DNA of 45,414 nucleotides from an uncultured Alphaproteobacteria bacterium (GCA_902826245.1 CADEEA010000018.1:4945-50358); one strand, 5' to 3'; positions 17,885 to 27,318 are shown, counted from the first letter of the stretch. Notes: generated by a model not told the origin, from the letters alone. A program made the numbers and translations.

Positions 17885-18532
17885 ATGGCCCAAACCAAAA
17901 TCTGCGGCATCACCGACGCCGCCGCCATGGATACGGCCCTCTCGGGCGGCGCGCGCTTCGTCGGACTGGTGTTCTTTGCCAAGAGCCCGCGTCATCTAAG
18001 CATGGAAGCCGCCGCCGCGCTGGCGGACCGGGCGCGCGGGCGGGCGGAGATCGTGGCGGTGACGGTCGACGCCGACGATGCGCTACTGGAGCAAATCGCC
18101 CAGGCAGTGCGCCCCGATTGGGTGCAGGCCCACGGCTTGGAGGGCCCGCATCGGGTTTCCGCGCTCGCCCGCTTCGCCGCTAAGGGCGTTATCAAGGCGC
18201 TCGGGATCGCGCGGCCGGGGGACCTCAAGCGCGCCGCCGACTTCGAAGCGCCGGCCGGCATGTTGCTGTTTGACGCCAAGCCGCCCCCCGGGGGGGGCTT
18301 GCCTGGCGGCAATGCATTGGCCTTCGATTGGAATTTGTTGGCCGGGCGGCGGTTTTCGCGGCCCTGGTTGCTTTCGGGCGGACTAACACCTGAAAACGTC
18401 GGCGAGGCGATCACAGCATCTGGCGCGGCCCTGGTGGACGTGTCCTCTGGCGTGGAGAGCGCTCCGGGCCTAAAGGACCCAGCGAAGATCGCGGCGTTCT
18501 TAGCCGCAGTGCGTAGCGCCGCTAGTTCATGA
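17885..18532 (+). CDS. trpF: Phosphoribosylanthranilate isomerase
   Basis: A 215-residue (beta/alpha)8 enzyme of tryptophan biosynthesis. It converts N-(5'-phosphoribosyl)anthranilate to CdRP by an Amadori rearrangement. The catalytic cysteine is in TKICGIT (Cys7), and the catalytic aspartate is in LLFDAKPP. The phosphate-binding loops LLSGGLTPENV and VDVSSGVES near the C-terminus are intact. The start could be the ATG at 17885 or a GTG three bases upstream; ATG is preferred. The ribosome binding site is weak. A poly-G run at about 18285-18297 lies inside the frame without breaking it. It is followed by trpB and trpA, but a 298-base block of repeats separates it from trpB. Confidence 0.96.
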   Translation: MAQTKICGITDAAAMDTALSGGARFVGLVFFAKSPRHLSMEAAAALADRARGRAEIVAVTVDADDALLEQIAQAVRPDWVQAHGLEGPHRVSALARFAAKGVIKALGIARPGDLKRAADFEAPAGMLLFDAKPPPGGGLPGGNALAFDWNLLAGRRFSRPWLLSGGLTPENVGEAITASGAALVDVSSGVESAPGLKDPAKIAAFLAAVRSAASS

Positions 18533-18570
18533 ACATCAACCTCGTCGCATCGGTGGAAGACGTTCGCGCC

Positions 18571-18828
18571 CCCCTCCCCCTGAGGGGTGGGGGCAGGGGG
18601 CGGGGTGAAGCGCGGCTGGCCAAAATCTGCTCTTCACCCATCCCCGGATTCGCGAAGCGAAGTCCGGGGCCCATAAACACGAACAAATGCGCGTTCGCAT
18701 GGAACGCCGGTGATCTTGGGTCCCGGACTTTGCGCTGCGCGCCAATCCGGGAATGGGTGTTTCATGCGCCGAAACCTCGAACACCGCGTCTCACCCCACC
18801 CCCTGCCCCCTCCCCGCAAGGGGAGGGG
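18571..18828. repeat. Composite repeat block between trpF and trpB
   Basis: Three elements are stacked. A G/C-rich element at 18571-18607 (CCCCTCCCCCTGAGGGGTGG and on) has an inverted relative at 18791-18828 (ending GCAAGGGGAGGGG). Between them lies a family-A palindrome at 18635-18759, with arms CACCCATCCCCGGATT and AATCCGGGAATGGGTG (one mismatch). A further G/C-rich copy is at 20161-20198. No credible gene is present in this 298-base gap. Confidence 0.8.
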
Positions 18829-18830
18829 AA

Positions 18831-20045
18831 ATGACCGCGCGCCGCAACTGGCAGGATCTGCCTGATTCCGAAGGGCGCTTCGGCCCTTACGGAGGACGCT
18901 TCGTCGCCGAGACTTTGATGCCACTGGTTCTCGATCTGGAGCGCGCCTATCGCGCCGCTCAAGCCGATCCCGGCTTCGCCGCGACGATGGCCGATTTCTG
19001 GACGCATTACGTGGGCAGGCCTAGCCCGCTCTATTTTGCCGAGCGCCTCAGCGCGCATTTCGGCGGCGCGAAGATTTACTTCAAGCGCGATGAGCTAAAT
19101 CACACCGGCGCACACAAGATCAACAATTGCCTGGGGCAAATTCTGCTCGCGCAGCGCATGGGCAAGACGCGCATCATCGCCGAAACTGGCGCCGGCCAGC
19201 ACGGCGTCGCCACCGCCACCATCTGCGCGCGTCTTGGACTGCCGTGCGTGGTGTTCATGGGCGCCACTGACATCGAGCGGCAGAAGCCCAACGTGTTCCG
19301 CATGAAATTACTTGGCGCGGAAGTGCGCCCGGTTACGTCAGGCGCAGCCACGTTGAAAGACGCGATGAACGAAGCGCTGCGCGATTGGGTGACCAACGTC
19401 GCCGACACCTTCTATTGCATAGGCACCGCCGCCGGCCCGCACCCCTACCCGGAAATGGTGCGTGATTTTCAAAGCATCATCGGCCGCGAAGCGCGGGCAC
19501 AAATTCTCGAACGCGAAGGCCGTTTGCCCGACGCTTTGGTGGCCTGCATCGGCGGCGGCTCCAACGCGATCGGGCTGTTTCATCCCTTCATCGCTGACGA
19601 AGAGGTACGACTCATAGGCGTCGAAGCCGCAGGCCGCGGCATCGACGAACGCTTCGAGCACAGCGCCGCCATCAATGGCGGCCGCCCCGGCGTGCTGCAC
19701 GGCAACCGCACTTACTTGATGCAGAACGAAGACGGTCAAATTCTCGAAGGCCACTCGATCAGCGCTGGTTTGGATTATCCGGGCGTTGGACCGGAGCACT
19801 CGTATCTGCACGACATCGGGCGAGCGCAATATCTCAGCGCGACGGACAAAGAAGCGCTCGCGGCGTTTCAGCTATGCGCGCGGCTGGAAGGCATATTACC
19901 GGCGCTGGAACCCTCGCACGCGTTGGCGCGCGTTGGCGATGTGGCGAAGGAGATTGGGCGCGACGGGCTGATCGTGATGAACCTCTGCGGTCGCGGGGAT
20001 AAGGACGTGTTCACGGTGGCGGATGCGTTGGGGGTGGGGCTGTGA
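18831..20045 (+). CDS. trpB: Tryptophan synthase beta chain
   Basis: A 404-residue PLP enzyme that condenses indole with serine to make tryptophan. The PLP-binding lysine is Lys96 in HTGAHKINN. The glycine-rich phosphate loop [10 protein letters not shown] and the substrate loop ETGAGQHG are intact, as are the communication-domain and C-terminal segments ([13 protein letters not shown]). It forms an alpha2-beta2 complex with TrpA. The start at 18831 ([11 protein letters not shown]) has GGGGAGGGGAA immediately upstream. This purine-rich site belongs to the repeat element, so the repeat appears to serve as ribosome binding site. The in-frame extension to 18753 only translates repeat sequence and is excluded. 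Confidence 0.97.
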   Translation: MTARRNWQDLPDSEGRFGPYGGRFVAETLMPLVLDLERAYRAAQADPGFAATMADFWTHYVGRPSPLYFAERLSAHFGGAKIYFKRDELNHTGAHKINNCLGQILLAQRMGKTRIIAETGAGQHGVATATICARLGLPCVVFMGATDIERQKPNVFRMKLLGAEVRPVTSGAATLKDAMNEALRDWVTNVADTFYCIGTAAGPHPYPEMVRDFQSIIGREARAQILEREGRLPDALVACIGGGSNAIGLFHPFIADEEVRLIGVEAAGRGIDERFEHSAAINGGRPGVLHGNRTYLMQNEDGQILEGHSISAGLDYPGVGPEHSYLHDIGRAQYLSATDKEALAAFQLCARLEGILPALEPSHALARVGDVAKEIGRDGLIVMNLCGRGDKDVFTVADALGVGL

Positions 20046-20073
20046 GGTTCTGCGTGTGCCTCACAGGCTTGTC

Positions 20074-20122
20074 CTCTTGGACCGCCGGCGTCTCGCCGGC
20101 GAGGACGCCGGCGGTCCAAGAG
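20074..20122. repeat. Perfect 19-bp-arm palindrome between trpB and trpA
   Basis: CTCTTGGACCGCCGGCGTC (20074-20092) and GACGCCGGCGGTCCAAGAG (20104-20122) are exact complements around an 11-base centre that is itself partly palindromic. It starts 29 bases after the trpB stop. Confidence 0.9.
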
Positions 20123-20160
20123 AACAGCGCACGCTGCGCCACTGCTGTTCCTTCTGCACG

Positions 20161-20198
20161 CCCCCTCCCCCCTGCCCCCCGCCCCCAGGGGCGGGGGA
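20161..20198. repeat. G/C-rich repeat upstream of trpA
   Basis: A third copy of the poly-C/poly-G element seen either side of 18700, containing the stem CCCCCGCCCC/GGGGCGGGGG (20176-20197). Its GGGGGAG end lies about 14 bases before the trpA ATG. Confidence 0.7.
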
Positions 20199-20211
20199 GT
20201 GCGAGCGCAGT

Positions 20212-21048
20212 ATGAGCGCTCGCATCGCCCAACGCTTCGCTTCGCTCGCGCGCGCCAACCGCGCTGCGCTCATCACGTACATCATGGCGAGCGATCCCGA
20301 TCACGAGACGTGCTTTGAAATCCTGCACGCCCTCCCCGCCGCTGGCGCTGACATCATCGAGCTTGGTTTTCCGTTTTCCGATCCGATGGCCGACGGGCCG
20401 AGCATACAGAAAGCAGCGCTGCGCGCGCTGAAGGCTGGCGGCTCGCTCAGGCAAACGCTGGAGCTCGCGCGCCGCTTCCGCGAAAGCAATGCCGACACCC
20501 CGCTCATCCTCATGGGCTACGCAAATCCGATCGAAAGCATGGGCTACGAAGCGTTCGCGCAAGCGACGCACGCAAGCGGCGCCGACGGCGCCATCGTGGT
20601 CGATCTGCCGCCGGAGGAAGACACGCCGCTGCGCAGCGCCTTCGCCCCGCACGGCCTCTCCATCATCCGCCTCGCCACGCCCACCACGGACGACAAGCGA
20701 TTAACCAATGTGCTCGATGGCGCCTCCGGTTTCCTGTATTATGTTTCTGTCGCTGGCGTCACCGGCGCCAACGTCGCGACGGCGCAGGCGATTGAGAGCG
20801 CTGTTTCTCGCTTGAAACGCGTAACGGCGTTGCCGATCGCCGTCGGCTTCGGCGTCCGCGAACCGCAAGCGGCCGCCGCTATCGCCAAACACGCCGACGC
20901 GGTGGTAGTCGGCTCGGCTTTCGTGGACGAAATCGCTGCCGTCCCCGATGGGCCGAAAGCGGACGCCGTGGAACGCGTCTTGCGCAAAGTGCAGCTTTTG
21001 AGCGAAGCTGTGCGAACCGCGCGGACTAAAGAGGGAACACGCGCATGA
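20212..21048 (+). CDS. trpA: Tryptophan synthase alpha chain
   Basis: A 278-residue (beta/alpha)8 protein. It cleaves indole-3-glycerol phosphate to indole, which passes by tunnel to TrpB. The catalytic pair is Glu50 in [11 protein letters not shown] and Asp61 in the adjoining MADGP, equivalent to the classic Glu49/Asp60. The phosphate-binding segments [11 protein letters not shown] and AVGFGVREP are intact. The start at 20212 gives a standard N-terminus; the in-frame upstream extension to 20023 translates repeats. The stop overlaps the accD start (ATGA, 21045-21048), so trpA and accD are translationally coupled. This trpFBA-accD-folC order is common in alphaproteobacteria. Confidence 0.97.
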   Translation: MSARIAQRFASLARANRAALITYIMASDPDHETCFEILHALPAAGADIIELGFPFSDPMADGPSIQKAALRALKAGGSLRQTLELARRFRESNADTPLILMGYANPIESMGYEAFAQATHASGADGAIVVDLPPEEDTPLRSAFAPHGLSIIRLATPTTDDKRLTNVLDGASGFLYYVSVAGVTGANVATAQAIESAVSRLKRVTALPIAVGFGVREPQAAAAIAKHADAVVVGSAFVDEIAAVPDGPKADAVERVLRKVQLLSEAVRTARTKEGTRA

Positions 21049-22025
21049 ATTGGCTCTCCAATTTCGCCCGGCCCGGCCTGCGCGGCAAGAAGCCCGAGGA
21101 CGGGCGCGAGACGCCTGACAATCTCTGGATCAAGGATCCGATTTCGGGCGAACTGGTTTATCGCGCCGAGCTTGAGGCCGCCGATTGGGTCGCGCCCTCC
21201 GGCTTCCACATGCGCATCGGGCCCGAGCCGCGCTTCCGGCATTTGTTCGACGACCAAGCCTGGCAGAAAATAACGCTGCCGAAAGTCGCCGCCGATCCGC
21301 TCAAGTTCAAGGACGATAAGAAATATTCCGATCGTCTGAAGGCCGCGCGCGCCAAAGTCGGCCGCGAGGATTGCATGGAGGCCGGCTATGGCCGCATCGG
21401 CGGCGCTCATGCGGTGGTGCTTGTACAAGATTTCGAGTTCATGGGCGGCTCGCTCGGGATGGCCGCTGGCGAAGCCTTCATCGCCGCCGCCGAAGCCGCG
21501 CTGCGGCGCAAAGCGGCGCTGATCGTGGTGACAGCCTCGGGTGGCGCGCGCATGCAGGAGGGCATTCTCTCGCTGATGCAGATGCCGCGCACGACGCTTG
21601 CGATCCAGATGCTGCACGAGGCTGGCCTGCCTTATCTGGTGGTGCTGGCCGATCCGACGACGGGCGGCGTCACCGCGAGCTACGCCATGCTCGGCGACGT
21701 GCACATCGCAGAGCCCGGCGCGCTGATCGGCTTCGCCGGCCCGCGGGTGATCGAAGAAACCATTCGCCAGAAATTGCCCGAGGGCTTTCAGCGCGCGGAA
21801 TATCTGCTCGACAAAGGCATGGTCGATCTCGTGGTCGATCGCCGGCAACTGAAGGCGACGCTAGCGACCTTGCTTGCGGTGCTGATGCACAAACGCGCCG
21901 GTGCGGCCGCGCCTGAGGCGGAAGTGACCGAGCTTGCCGAAGCCGACCCCGCTGAAGCGGCGGCGCCCGCCAAAGCCAAGCGTAGACAAGCCGCCAAAGC
22001 GCCTCGCGCGAAAGCGGCAGAGTGA
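21045..22025 (+). CDS. accD: Acetyl-CoA carboxylase carboxyltransferase subunit beta
   Basis: A 326-residue subunit that, with AccA, transfers the carboxyl group from biotin to acetyl-CoA in fatty acid synthesis. The crotonase-like core is intact ([44 protein letters not shown]). The N-terminal zinc ribbon, with four cysteines in E. coli AccD, is altered. The aligned segment at residues about 27-58 reads [19 protein letters not shown] and [13 protein letters not shown] and has no cysteine. The last ~45 residues are an Ala/Lys-rich, probably disordered tail. It overlaps trpA by four bases. The function call is firm; how the zinc-free N-terminus works is unknown. Confidence 0.94.
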   Translation: MNWLSNFARPGLRGKKPEDGRETPDNLWIKDPISGELVYRAELEAADWVAPSGFHMRIGPEPRFRHLFDDQAWQKITLPKVAADPLKFKDDKKYSDRLKAARAKVGREDCMEAGYGRIGGAHAVVLVQDFEFMGGSLGMAAGEAFIAAAEAALRRKAALIVVTASGGARMQEGILSLMQMPRTTLAIQMLHEAGLPYLVVLADPTTGGVTASYAMLGDVHIAEPGALIGFAGPRVIEETIRQKLPEGFQRAEYLLDKGMVDLVVDRRQLKATLATLLAVLMHKRAGAAAPEAEVTELAEADPAEAAAPAKAKRRQAAKAPRAKAAE

Positions 22026-22045
22026 GCCTACACGCATGAATTCAA

Positions 22046-22151
22046 CACCGATTCCCGGGGCGCCGCGGAGCGGCGAGGCTGGAACCCATGAACACGAACC
22101 TGTGAGTTCCTGGGCCCCGGACTTCGCCTTCGGCGAATCCCGGGATGGGTG
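22046..22151. repeat. Palindromic intergenic element (family A, copy 4)
   Basis: Arms CACCGATTCCCGGG (22046-22059) and CCCGGGATGGGTG (22139-22151) are near-complements, with inner hairpins GCCGC-GGA-GCGGC and TTCGCC-TTC-GGCGAA. The centre CCCATGAACACGAAC matches the centre of the copy at 18635-18759. The ATG of folC (22145) is part of the right arm. Confidence 0.8.
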
Positions 22152-23449
22152 AGCAAAACGACCGCGCCCTCGCCGCCTTCGAATCTCTCTTCGGCCCCGA
22201 ATTCGGCCATGGGAAAGCGCACAATCTAGAGAACCTACAGACCGCACTCGACAAACTTGGCGCGCCGCAGGCCAATCTCGGCGCGCCTGTGTTTCACGTC
22301 GCCGGCACTAACGGCAAAGGCTCAACCATCGCCTTCCTGCGCGCCATCGCGGAAGCCGCTGGCCTGCGCGTGCACGCTTTCACCAAGCCGCACCTGTTTG
22401 CGCTGCGGGAGCGCTTTTTGGTGGCCGGCGCCCAGACCAGCGACGATGCGCTGATCGCCGCCGCCGAGCGCGTGGCTGCTATCGCAACCGAGATCACTCA
22501 CTTCGATGCGCAGGTCGCGGTGGCGCTCATGCTGTTCCGCGAGACGCCAGCCGATCTCATCTTGCTCGAGGCCGGCATGGGCGGGCGCGAGGATTCTACC
22601 AACGTCATCGTCTCGCCAGCTGCTTCCATCATCACGCCGATTGGTCTCGATCACCAGGACGTGCTCGGAAGCACGCTTACTGACATCGCCGCGCACAAGG
22701 CCGGAATTCTGAAGCCGCGCTCACCGGCTTTTGTCGCGCGGCAGGCGCCAGAGGCGCTGGCGGTGATCGAGGAAACGGCTGCCCGCGTATGTGCGCCGCT
22801 GTTCCGCAGCGGAACCGAATGGGATTGCTTTGCCAGCAACGGACGTATGGTCGTGCAAACCGAGACGCGCGCGCTCGATTTGCCACTGCCCGCGCTTGTT
22901 GGCGCCCATCAGATCGAAAACGCCGGGCTTGCCTGCGCGACGTTTCTTGGCCCGACGCGCCAGACCATAAGCGATGAAGCCTTCGCCGAAGGGATTGCAT
23001 CGGCGCGCTGGCCGGGGCGATTGCAGGCGCTGACGCGCGGCGCGCTCTCCGCGCCGATCCGCGCGCTCGGCGGGGAAGTCTGGGTTGATGGCGGCCACAA
23101 TGCGCACGCGGCGGAAGCGCTTGCACGTGCGTTAAGGGATTTCTCGCGCCATCGTCCCGCGTCGACAATCGCCATTGTCGGCTTGCGTGCACGCAAGGAC
23201 GCCGCGGCTTTCGTCGCCGCGCTCTCGCCCGCGACCGATCATCTCATCGCGGTTCCACTAAACGACGATCACGCGCCGCCAGACGACATCGCCGCCCACG
23301 CGCGCGCGGTTGGCGTCAGCTCAGAGACTGCGCCCACGATCAGCGCAGCGCTCGCAAAAGCAGAGCGGTTCGCGGCGCCGCGTGTTCTGTTTTGTGGTTC
23401 GCTATCGTTGGCGGCGGCTGTACTCGCCGGTCAACCGCAAGAGGCCTAG
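22145..23449 (+). CDS. folC: Bifunctional folylpolyglutamate/dihydrofolate synthase
   Basis: A 434-residue Mur-ligase-type enzyme that adds glutamate to dihydropteroate and to folates. The P-loop is HVAGTNGKGST (about 50-60). KPHLFALRERF and LEAGMGGREDSTNV follow, then ITPIGLDHQDVLG, and the C-terminal Mur-ligase domain contains VDGGHNAHAAEAL. The usual length is about 420-440, so the gene is complete. The start ATG lies inside a palindromic repeat arm and lacks a good Shine-Dalgarno. It is still the best choice because the N-terminal helix (RALAAFESLFGPEFGHGK) needs it. Last gene of the trp-accD-folC run. A hairpin with T-run begins at its stop codon. Confidence 0.95.
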   Translation: MGEQNDRALAAFESLFGPEFGHGKAHNLENLQTALDKLGAPQANLGAPVFHVAGTNGKGSTIAFLRAIAEAAGLRVHAFTKPHLFALRERFLVAGAQTSDDALIAAAERVAAIATEITHFDAQVAVALMLFRETPADLILLEAGMGGREDSTNVIVSPAASIITPIGLDHQDVLGSTLTDIAAHKAGILKPRSPAFVARQAPEALAVIEETAARVCAPLFRSGTEWDCFASNGRMVVQTETRALDLPLPALVGAHQIENAGLACATFLGPTRQTISDEAFAEGIASARWPGRLQALTRGALSAPIRALGGEVWVDGGHNAHAAEALARALRDFSRHRPASTIAIVGLRARKDAAAFVAALSPATDHLIAVPLNDDHAPPDDIAAHARAVGVSSETAPTISAALAKAERFAAPRVLFCGSLSLAAAVLAGQPQEA

Positions 23450-23494
23450 AGCCTATTCCGATCCGATTGAATCGGATCGGGGCTCTAGGTTTTT
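23448..23494 (+). terminator. Terminator hairpin after folC
   Basis: AGAGCC (23448-23453) pairs with GGCTCT (23481-23486), and CCGATCCGATT (23458-23468) with AATCGGATCGG (23470-23480). A TTTTT tract follows at 23490-23494. The stem begins within the folC stop codon. It probably works for folC and sits between convergent folC and trxA. Confidence 0.8.
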
Positions 23495-23553
23495 GTTTGG
23501 TCGCATTTTCTTGCGACGAACCGGTATCCACTTCGTCGGAAAATGCTCTAGAC
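23495..23553. repeat. Intergenic motif with GAACCGGTATCCACTTCG
   Basis: Stem GTCGCA-loop-TGCGAC (23500-23517) is followed by GAACCGGTATCCACTTCGTC and GAAAATGCTCTAGA. By memory, closely similar strings recur between genes in many Rhizobiales and related genomes. It overlaps the trxA stop codon (23548-23550). Confidence 0.55.
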
Positions 23554-23868
23554 GCTCTCGTTCAGCCACTCGACGATCTTCGATTTAGGCATAGCGCCAA
23601 CTTTAGTCGCCGCCACCTTGCCGTCTTTGAACACCATCAGGGTCGGGATGCCGCGCACGCCATATCGCCCAGGAATCATGGGGTTGTCGTCGATATTGAG
23701 CTTGGCGATGGTGACGCGATCGCCCATTTCGGCGGCGATTTCTTCCAGCGCCGGACCAATCTGCTTGCAGGGCCCGCACCATTCCGCCCAGAAATCGACA
23801 AGCACCGGACGGCCGGATTTCAGCACATCGGCTTCGAAACTATCGTCGCTGGTCTTGGTGGTGGCCAC
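23548..23868 (-). CDS. trxA: Thioredoxin
   Basis: A 106-residue protein with the canonical active site [12 protein letters not shown] (Cys31 and Cys34) and the cis-proline loop [11 protein letters not shown]. It reduces disulfides of ribonucleotide reductase and other proteins in the cytoplasm, itself reduced by thioredoxin reductase. The start is GTG at 23868, supported by AAGGAG seven bases upstream on the reverse strand; translation from there gives [11 protein letters not shown]. It lies 60 bases downstream of addA on the same strand, a common alphaproteobacterial arrangement, and may be read from the same transcript or its own promoter. Its 3' end overlaps an intergenic repeat. Confidence 0.97.
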   Translation of the reverse strand: MATTKTSDDSFEADVLKSGRPVLVDFWAEWCGPCKQIGPALEEIAAEMGDRVTIAKLNIDDNPMIPGRYGVRGIPTLMVFKDGKVAATKVGAMPKSKIVEWLNESV

Positions 23869-23928
23869 GCTTGTTCTCCTTGGCGCGTGATGGCGAGGCA
23901 GCGGATGTAGGCGCGATCGGTTAAGGAT

Positions 23929-26900
23929 TCAACCACGCAGGTAGGCTGCCAGAGCGGCATCCTGCTGCTCGTCGGACAACGCCATCAGGTGCGGCGCTTC
24001 GGTCCAGAGCAACGCGCTGTTTATCATTTTGCCGGGAAATATCTGGCGCAACACAGCTCGGTAGAGAGCAAGTTGCAAGACGTAGGACGCGGGTGCTGCT
24101 GCGGGATCGCGCGGCGCAGGCCGATCGGTCTTGTAATCGAGCACGATCACAGAAGCGTCATCGACGGCGATGCGATCGACGATACCGCTTACGGCCCTGC
24201 CCTCAACCATGCCGACAATCGGCGCTTCGGCGCGGCTAGAAGGCCCAAACACGGCGGCGAAGCGAGAATCTGCGATGACCTCAAGCGCCTCGCGCGAAAA
24301 TTCCTGCGACTCCGCTGCGCCGACGCCTTGGCGTTCAAGCCAGGCGCACGCGGCCGCGGCGCGCCGCTCCACTGCGATTTCCGGCAGACGCTGCAGCAAT
24401 CCGTGGATCAACCGCCCTCTGCGGAAACGCACCTCGCCCTCGCCACGCGGCGAAAACAAGGTCGGAACAAGATGCGCACGCGAGGGAGGCTGCGCCGCTC
24501 CGACGCGTGCGCCGAGGGCCGGCGCTCTTGTCCATTCGGGGGGAGGCGCAGCATCGCTGGTGACAGGAGCGACAGCGGCGCCCGCCGACAACGGCGTCCC
24601 GAACCGCAAGCCTTCGCCAAACGGCGTTTCGCATGCGGCCGCGCCAAGGCCGGAGAGCGCCTCCTCCACAGCAAAACGCCAACTCTCCGCGGCCTCCGAG
24701 TTGCGCCATTGCACGCCGCACACGATCAAGCGGTCGCGGGCGCGCGTCATCGCTACGTACAACAGTCGCCAGTGCTCACCCAGCATCCGGGCCTTATGCG
24801 TGGCGCGCGCATCGCGCACGGCTTTGTCGTCATCCTTACTGCGGAAGGAAATGAACGGCCCCTCGGCCTCGTCGAAGATCAGTCCGTTGTCGGGCGCATC
24901 CTCCACGCCGGCGCTGGTGTCGGGCAAAATAACCAGAGGCGCCTCAAGGCCCTTGGCGCCGTGCACCGTCATCACCCGCACCGCGCCGGTCTCGGCCTCG
25001 AGCTCGCGTTTTACCTGCCCTGCGTCGGAATCGATCTCGTGCAGAAAGCGCTGCATTGTGGCGGCCGTGTGCGCGCTGGACTTGAGCGCCCGCTGCAGCA
25101 ATTCCTCCACCGGGTCGCGCGCTTCAGGGCCCAGGCGCGCGAACAACCGTTTCCAACCGCTGGCGCCTGTGGCGTCGGGCGATTCCAACGCCCACGACAA
25201 AAACGCAAAAGCATCTCCGCCGCGGCGCGCTACCAATTCAGCGATGAATGCCCGTGGCGCATCGTACTTCGCGTCCGCCGAAGCCATCAGGCGGGCATAA
25301 AGCGTCTCATTCTTGGCTCTGCCGTGGGCCAACGGAAAAATGTCGGCGTCATCGTCGTCGAGATTGAGCCAAGGTCCTTTGAGCACGCAGGCTAGCGAGA
25401 GATCGTCGGCAGGATCGAGCGCCACACGCATCAGCGCCAGGCAATCCTCCACGGCGAGTTCGTCGCGCAGCACCATGCGGTCGGCCCCCGCGACCGGAAG
25501 GCCTGCCCGCTTGAACGCCCTGATGAGTTCGCGAAACAGCGGCCCGCGCGTGCGCACCAAAGCCAGCACATCGCCGGGGCGCAGCGGGCGGGGCGCGCCG
25601 CGCTCCCAGACCGCTTCGCGTGCGGCGATCATCTCGCACACTCGCTGCGCGATCGCACGCGCGAGAATTGCGTGCGCGCTGGCGCCGGTCTCGACATCCA
25701 TCGGCGCGTCCCATGCCTGCGCCGGTTGTGCGGCCGGCTTGTTCGCGAGCGGCCAAACCTCCACCGCACCCTGCTCACCTTCACGCGCGGCCAGATGCTC
25801 GATCAGATCGAACTTCGCAGGCGCCGCTTCGATGAGCGGGCGTCGGTTGAAGGTCGCATCGACGACGCGCAGGATCTCAGGGGTAGATCGGAACGACGTC
25901 AGCAGGTCTGGCGCAGCAAATGCGCTCCCGGCGCGTTTTGAAAGAACCTGCTTCTCCTGCAGGAAGCGGCGCGGGTCGGCGCCTTGAAACGCGTAGATGC
26001 TCTGTTTGGGATCGCCTACCGCGAACATTGTGCGGGTTCGGTCGCGTACGCCGCGCCCGGCAAAAAACTCGCTCTGCAGAGGAGCAATCAGGTCCCATTG
26101 CGTTGGACTCGTGTCTTGGCCTTCGTCGATCAGAATATGGTCGAGGCCGCCGTCCAGTTTGTACAGCACCCAGGCCGCAGAGTCGGAGCGACGCAACAAG
26201 CCCTGCGCATGCTCAATGAGATCGTCGAAATCGAGAACGCCGGCGCGCGTCTTGGCGTCTCCGTAGGCCTGATCCAATTTGAGAGCCAACGCCAGTGCGG
26301 CGCCGGCATCGTCGGCACGGTCGATGGCGTTCAAGGCCTCACGCGCTCGGGTCGCCAGTTCGACGATCGGGTCAAGGACGCGCGCGAGCCATGGCTGCTG
26401 GGCCGCAAACGATGCGGTTACCAAAGAATCGTAGGGTTCGTTGTCTTCTTTTTTCAAGGCAATCCGGAGAACGTGCTCCAGAGTCATCCGAGACGCGGAG
26501 CGCGCTTCATGGGCATCCAATGCCGCGCGGATGCGGCGCGCAGTTTTCTGGTTGTTCGCGCTAGACCCGGCTAAGGCCTCCGCGGCTTGCTGCAACCCCT
26601 CCCAATTGACGCCCGCAAGCGCCGCAACAGCAAAGGCATCCGCATTCTGTTTGACGCCATGCCGGTTTCTAAGCGCGGCGTCAGCGAAGATCGGCCCCTG
26701 TCGGCTGTCGGAATAGTGACGGAAAGCGCCGCGGCGGCTGGCGAGGCAATCCATGAGGGCATCGAGATCATCGCCCGCGAGGCGAGCGGCGAAACGGCGG
26801 AATGCTTCGATCGGCGCATCGTGCGAGAGTGCGGCGCTAGCGCGCGCCTGGCCTAAAAGCGCCGCTGCACGCGATTCATCGGCGATGTCAAAGCCTGGCG

Positions 26901-27318
26901 GCACGCCCGCTTCGAGCGGAAACCGCGCGAGCAGACGTTCGCAAAAAGCATGGATGGTCTGGATCTTGAGCCCGCCGGGCGTCTCCAGCGCCTGAGCGAA
27001 CAATGCGCGCGCGCGGCCCAGATCCTTAGGCGCGGCCCCCAAGTTCTCCAATTCCGCCGCGAGACGCGCGTCATCTGCTACACACCAGCCGCCCAACCGC
27101 TCGAACAAACGCCGCTGCATCTCAGCCGCGGCCGCTTTGGTGTAGGTGATGCACAAGAACGCCGACGGCTTCGAGCCGTCCAGCAGCAAGCGCGCAATGC
27201 GGTCGACCAACACCTTGGTCTTGCCTGACCCCGCGTTGGCGGTGACGAATACCGAGCGAGTGGGATCGGCGGCGAGCTTCTGACTCGCTTGCGCCGACTT
27301 GAGAGCGCGCGAAATCAT
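23929..27318 (-). CDS. addA: AddA helicase-nuclease of double-strand break repair
   Basis: A 1129-residue UvrD-family helicase with a C-terminal RecB-type nuclease. Walker A is ANAGSGKT at 27-34, ITYTKAAAAEMQRR follows, then helicase motif II LIDEGQDTSPTQWDLI, and MTVHGAKGLEAPLVILPD in the later motor motif. The nuclease signature IVLDYKTDRPAP is near 1058, with Asp1061 and Lys1063. AddAB resects broken ends and loads RecA, replacing RecBCD in this lineage. The ATG at 27318 overlaps the addB stop (ATGA), so the subunits are translationally coupled. The in-frame extension to 27345 is less likely. All motifs are intact. Confidence 0.96.
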   Translation of the reverse strand: MISRALKSAQASQKLAADPTRSVFVTANAGSGKTKVLVDRIARLLLDGSKPSAFLCITYTKAAAAEMQRRLFERLGGWCVADDARLAAELENLGAAPKDLGRARALFAQALETPGGLKIQTIHAFCERLLARFPLEAGVPPGFDIADESRAAALLGQARASAALSHDAPIEAFRRFAARLAGDDLDALMDCLASRRGAFRHYSDSRQGPIFADAALRNRHGVKQNADAFAVAALAGVNWEGLQQAAEALAGSSANNQKTARRIRAALDAHEARSASRMTLEHVLRIALKKEDNEPYDSLVTASFAAQQPWLARVLDPIVELATRAREALNAIDRADDAGAALALALKLDQAYGDAKTRAGVLDFDDLIEHAQGLLRRSDSAAWVLYKLDGGLDHILIDEGQDTSPTQWDLIAPLQSEFFAGRGVRDRTRTMFAVGDPKQSIYAFQGADPRRFLQEKQVLSKRAGSAFAAPDLLTSFRSTPEILRVVDATFNRRPLIEAAPAKFDLIEHLAAREGEQGAVEVWPLANKPAAQPAQAWDAPMDVETGASAHAILARAIAQRVCEMIAAREAVWERGAPRPLRPGDVLALVRTRGPLFRELIRAFKRAGLPVAGADRMVLRDELAVEDCLALMRVALDPADDLSLACVLKGPWLNLDDDDADIFPLAHGRAKNETLYARLMASADAKYDAPRAFIAELVARRGGDAFAFLSWALESPDATGASGWKRLFARLGPEARDPVEELLQRALKSSAHTAATMQRFLHEIDSDAGQVKRELEAETGAVRVMTVHGAKGLEAPLVILPDTSAGVEDAPDNGLIFDEAEGPFISFRSKDDDKAVRDARATHKARMLGEHWRLLYVAMTRARDRLIVCGVQWRNSEAAESWRFAVEEALSGLGAAACETPFGEGLRFGTPLSAGAAVAPVTSDAAPPPEWTRAPALGARVGAAQPPSRAHLVPTLFSPRGEGEVRFRRGRLIHGLLQRLPEIAVERRAAAACAWLERQGVGAAESQEFSREALEVIADSRFAAVFGPSSRAEAPIVGMVEGRAVSGIVDRIAVDDASVIVLDYKTDRPAPRDPAAAPASYVLQLALYRAVLRQIFPGKMINSALLWTEAPHLMALSDEQQDAALAAYLRG

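Noticed and set aside
17851..18183. ATG in the palindrome arm before trpF as another repeat-borne start
   Set aside because: It is out of frame with trpF, so the coincidence seen for folC and the nuclease gene does not extend here.
18285..18300. Poly-C/poly-G run inside trpF as a possible frameshift
   Set aside because: The frame stays open through to the conserved SGG and SSGVE motifs, so the gene is intact.
18529..18834. Forward frame linking the trpF stop to the trpB start by overlaps
   Set aside because: It is a translation of repeat elements ([17 protein letters not shown]) with no domain; overlaps are accidental.
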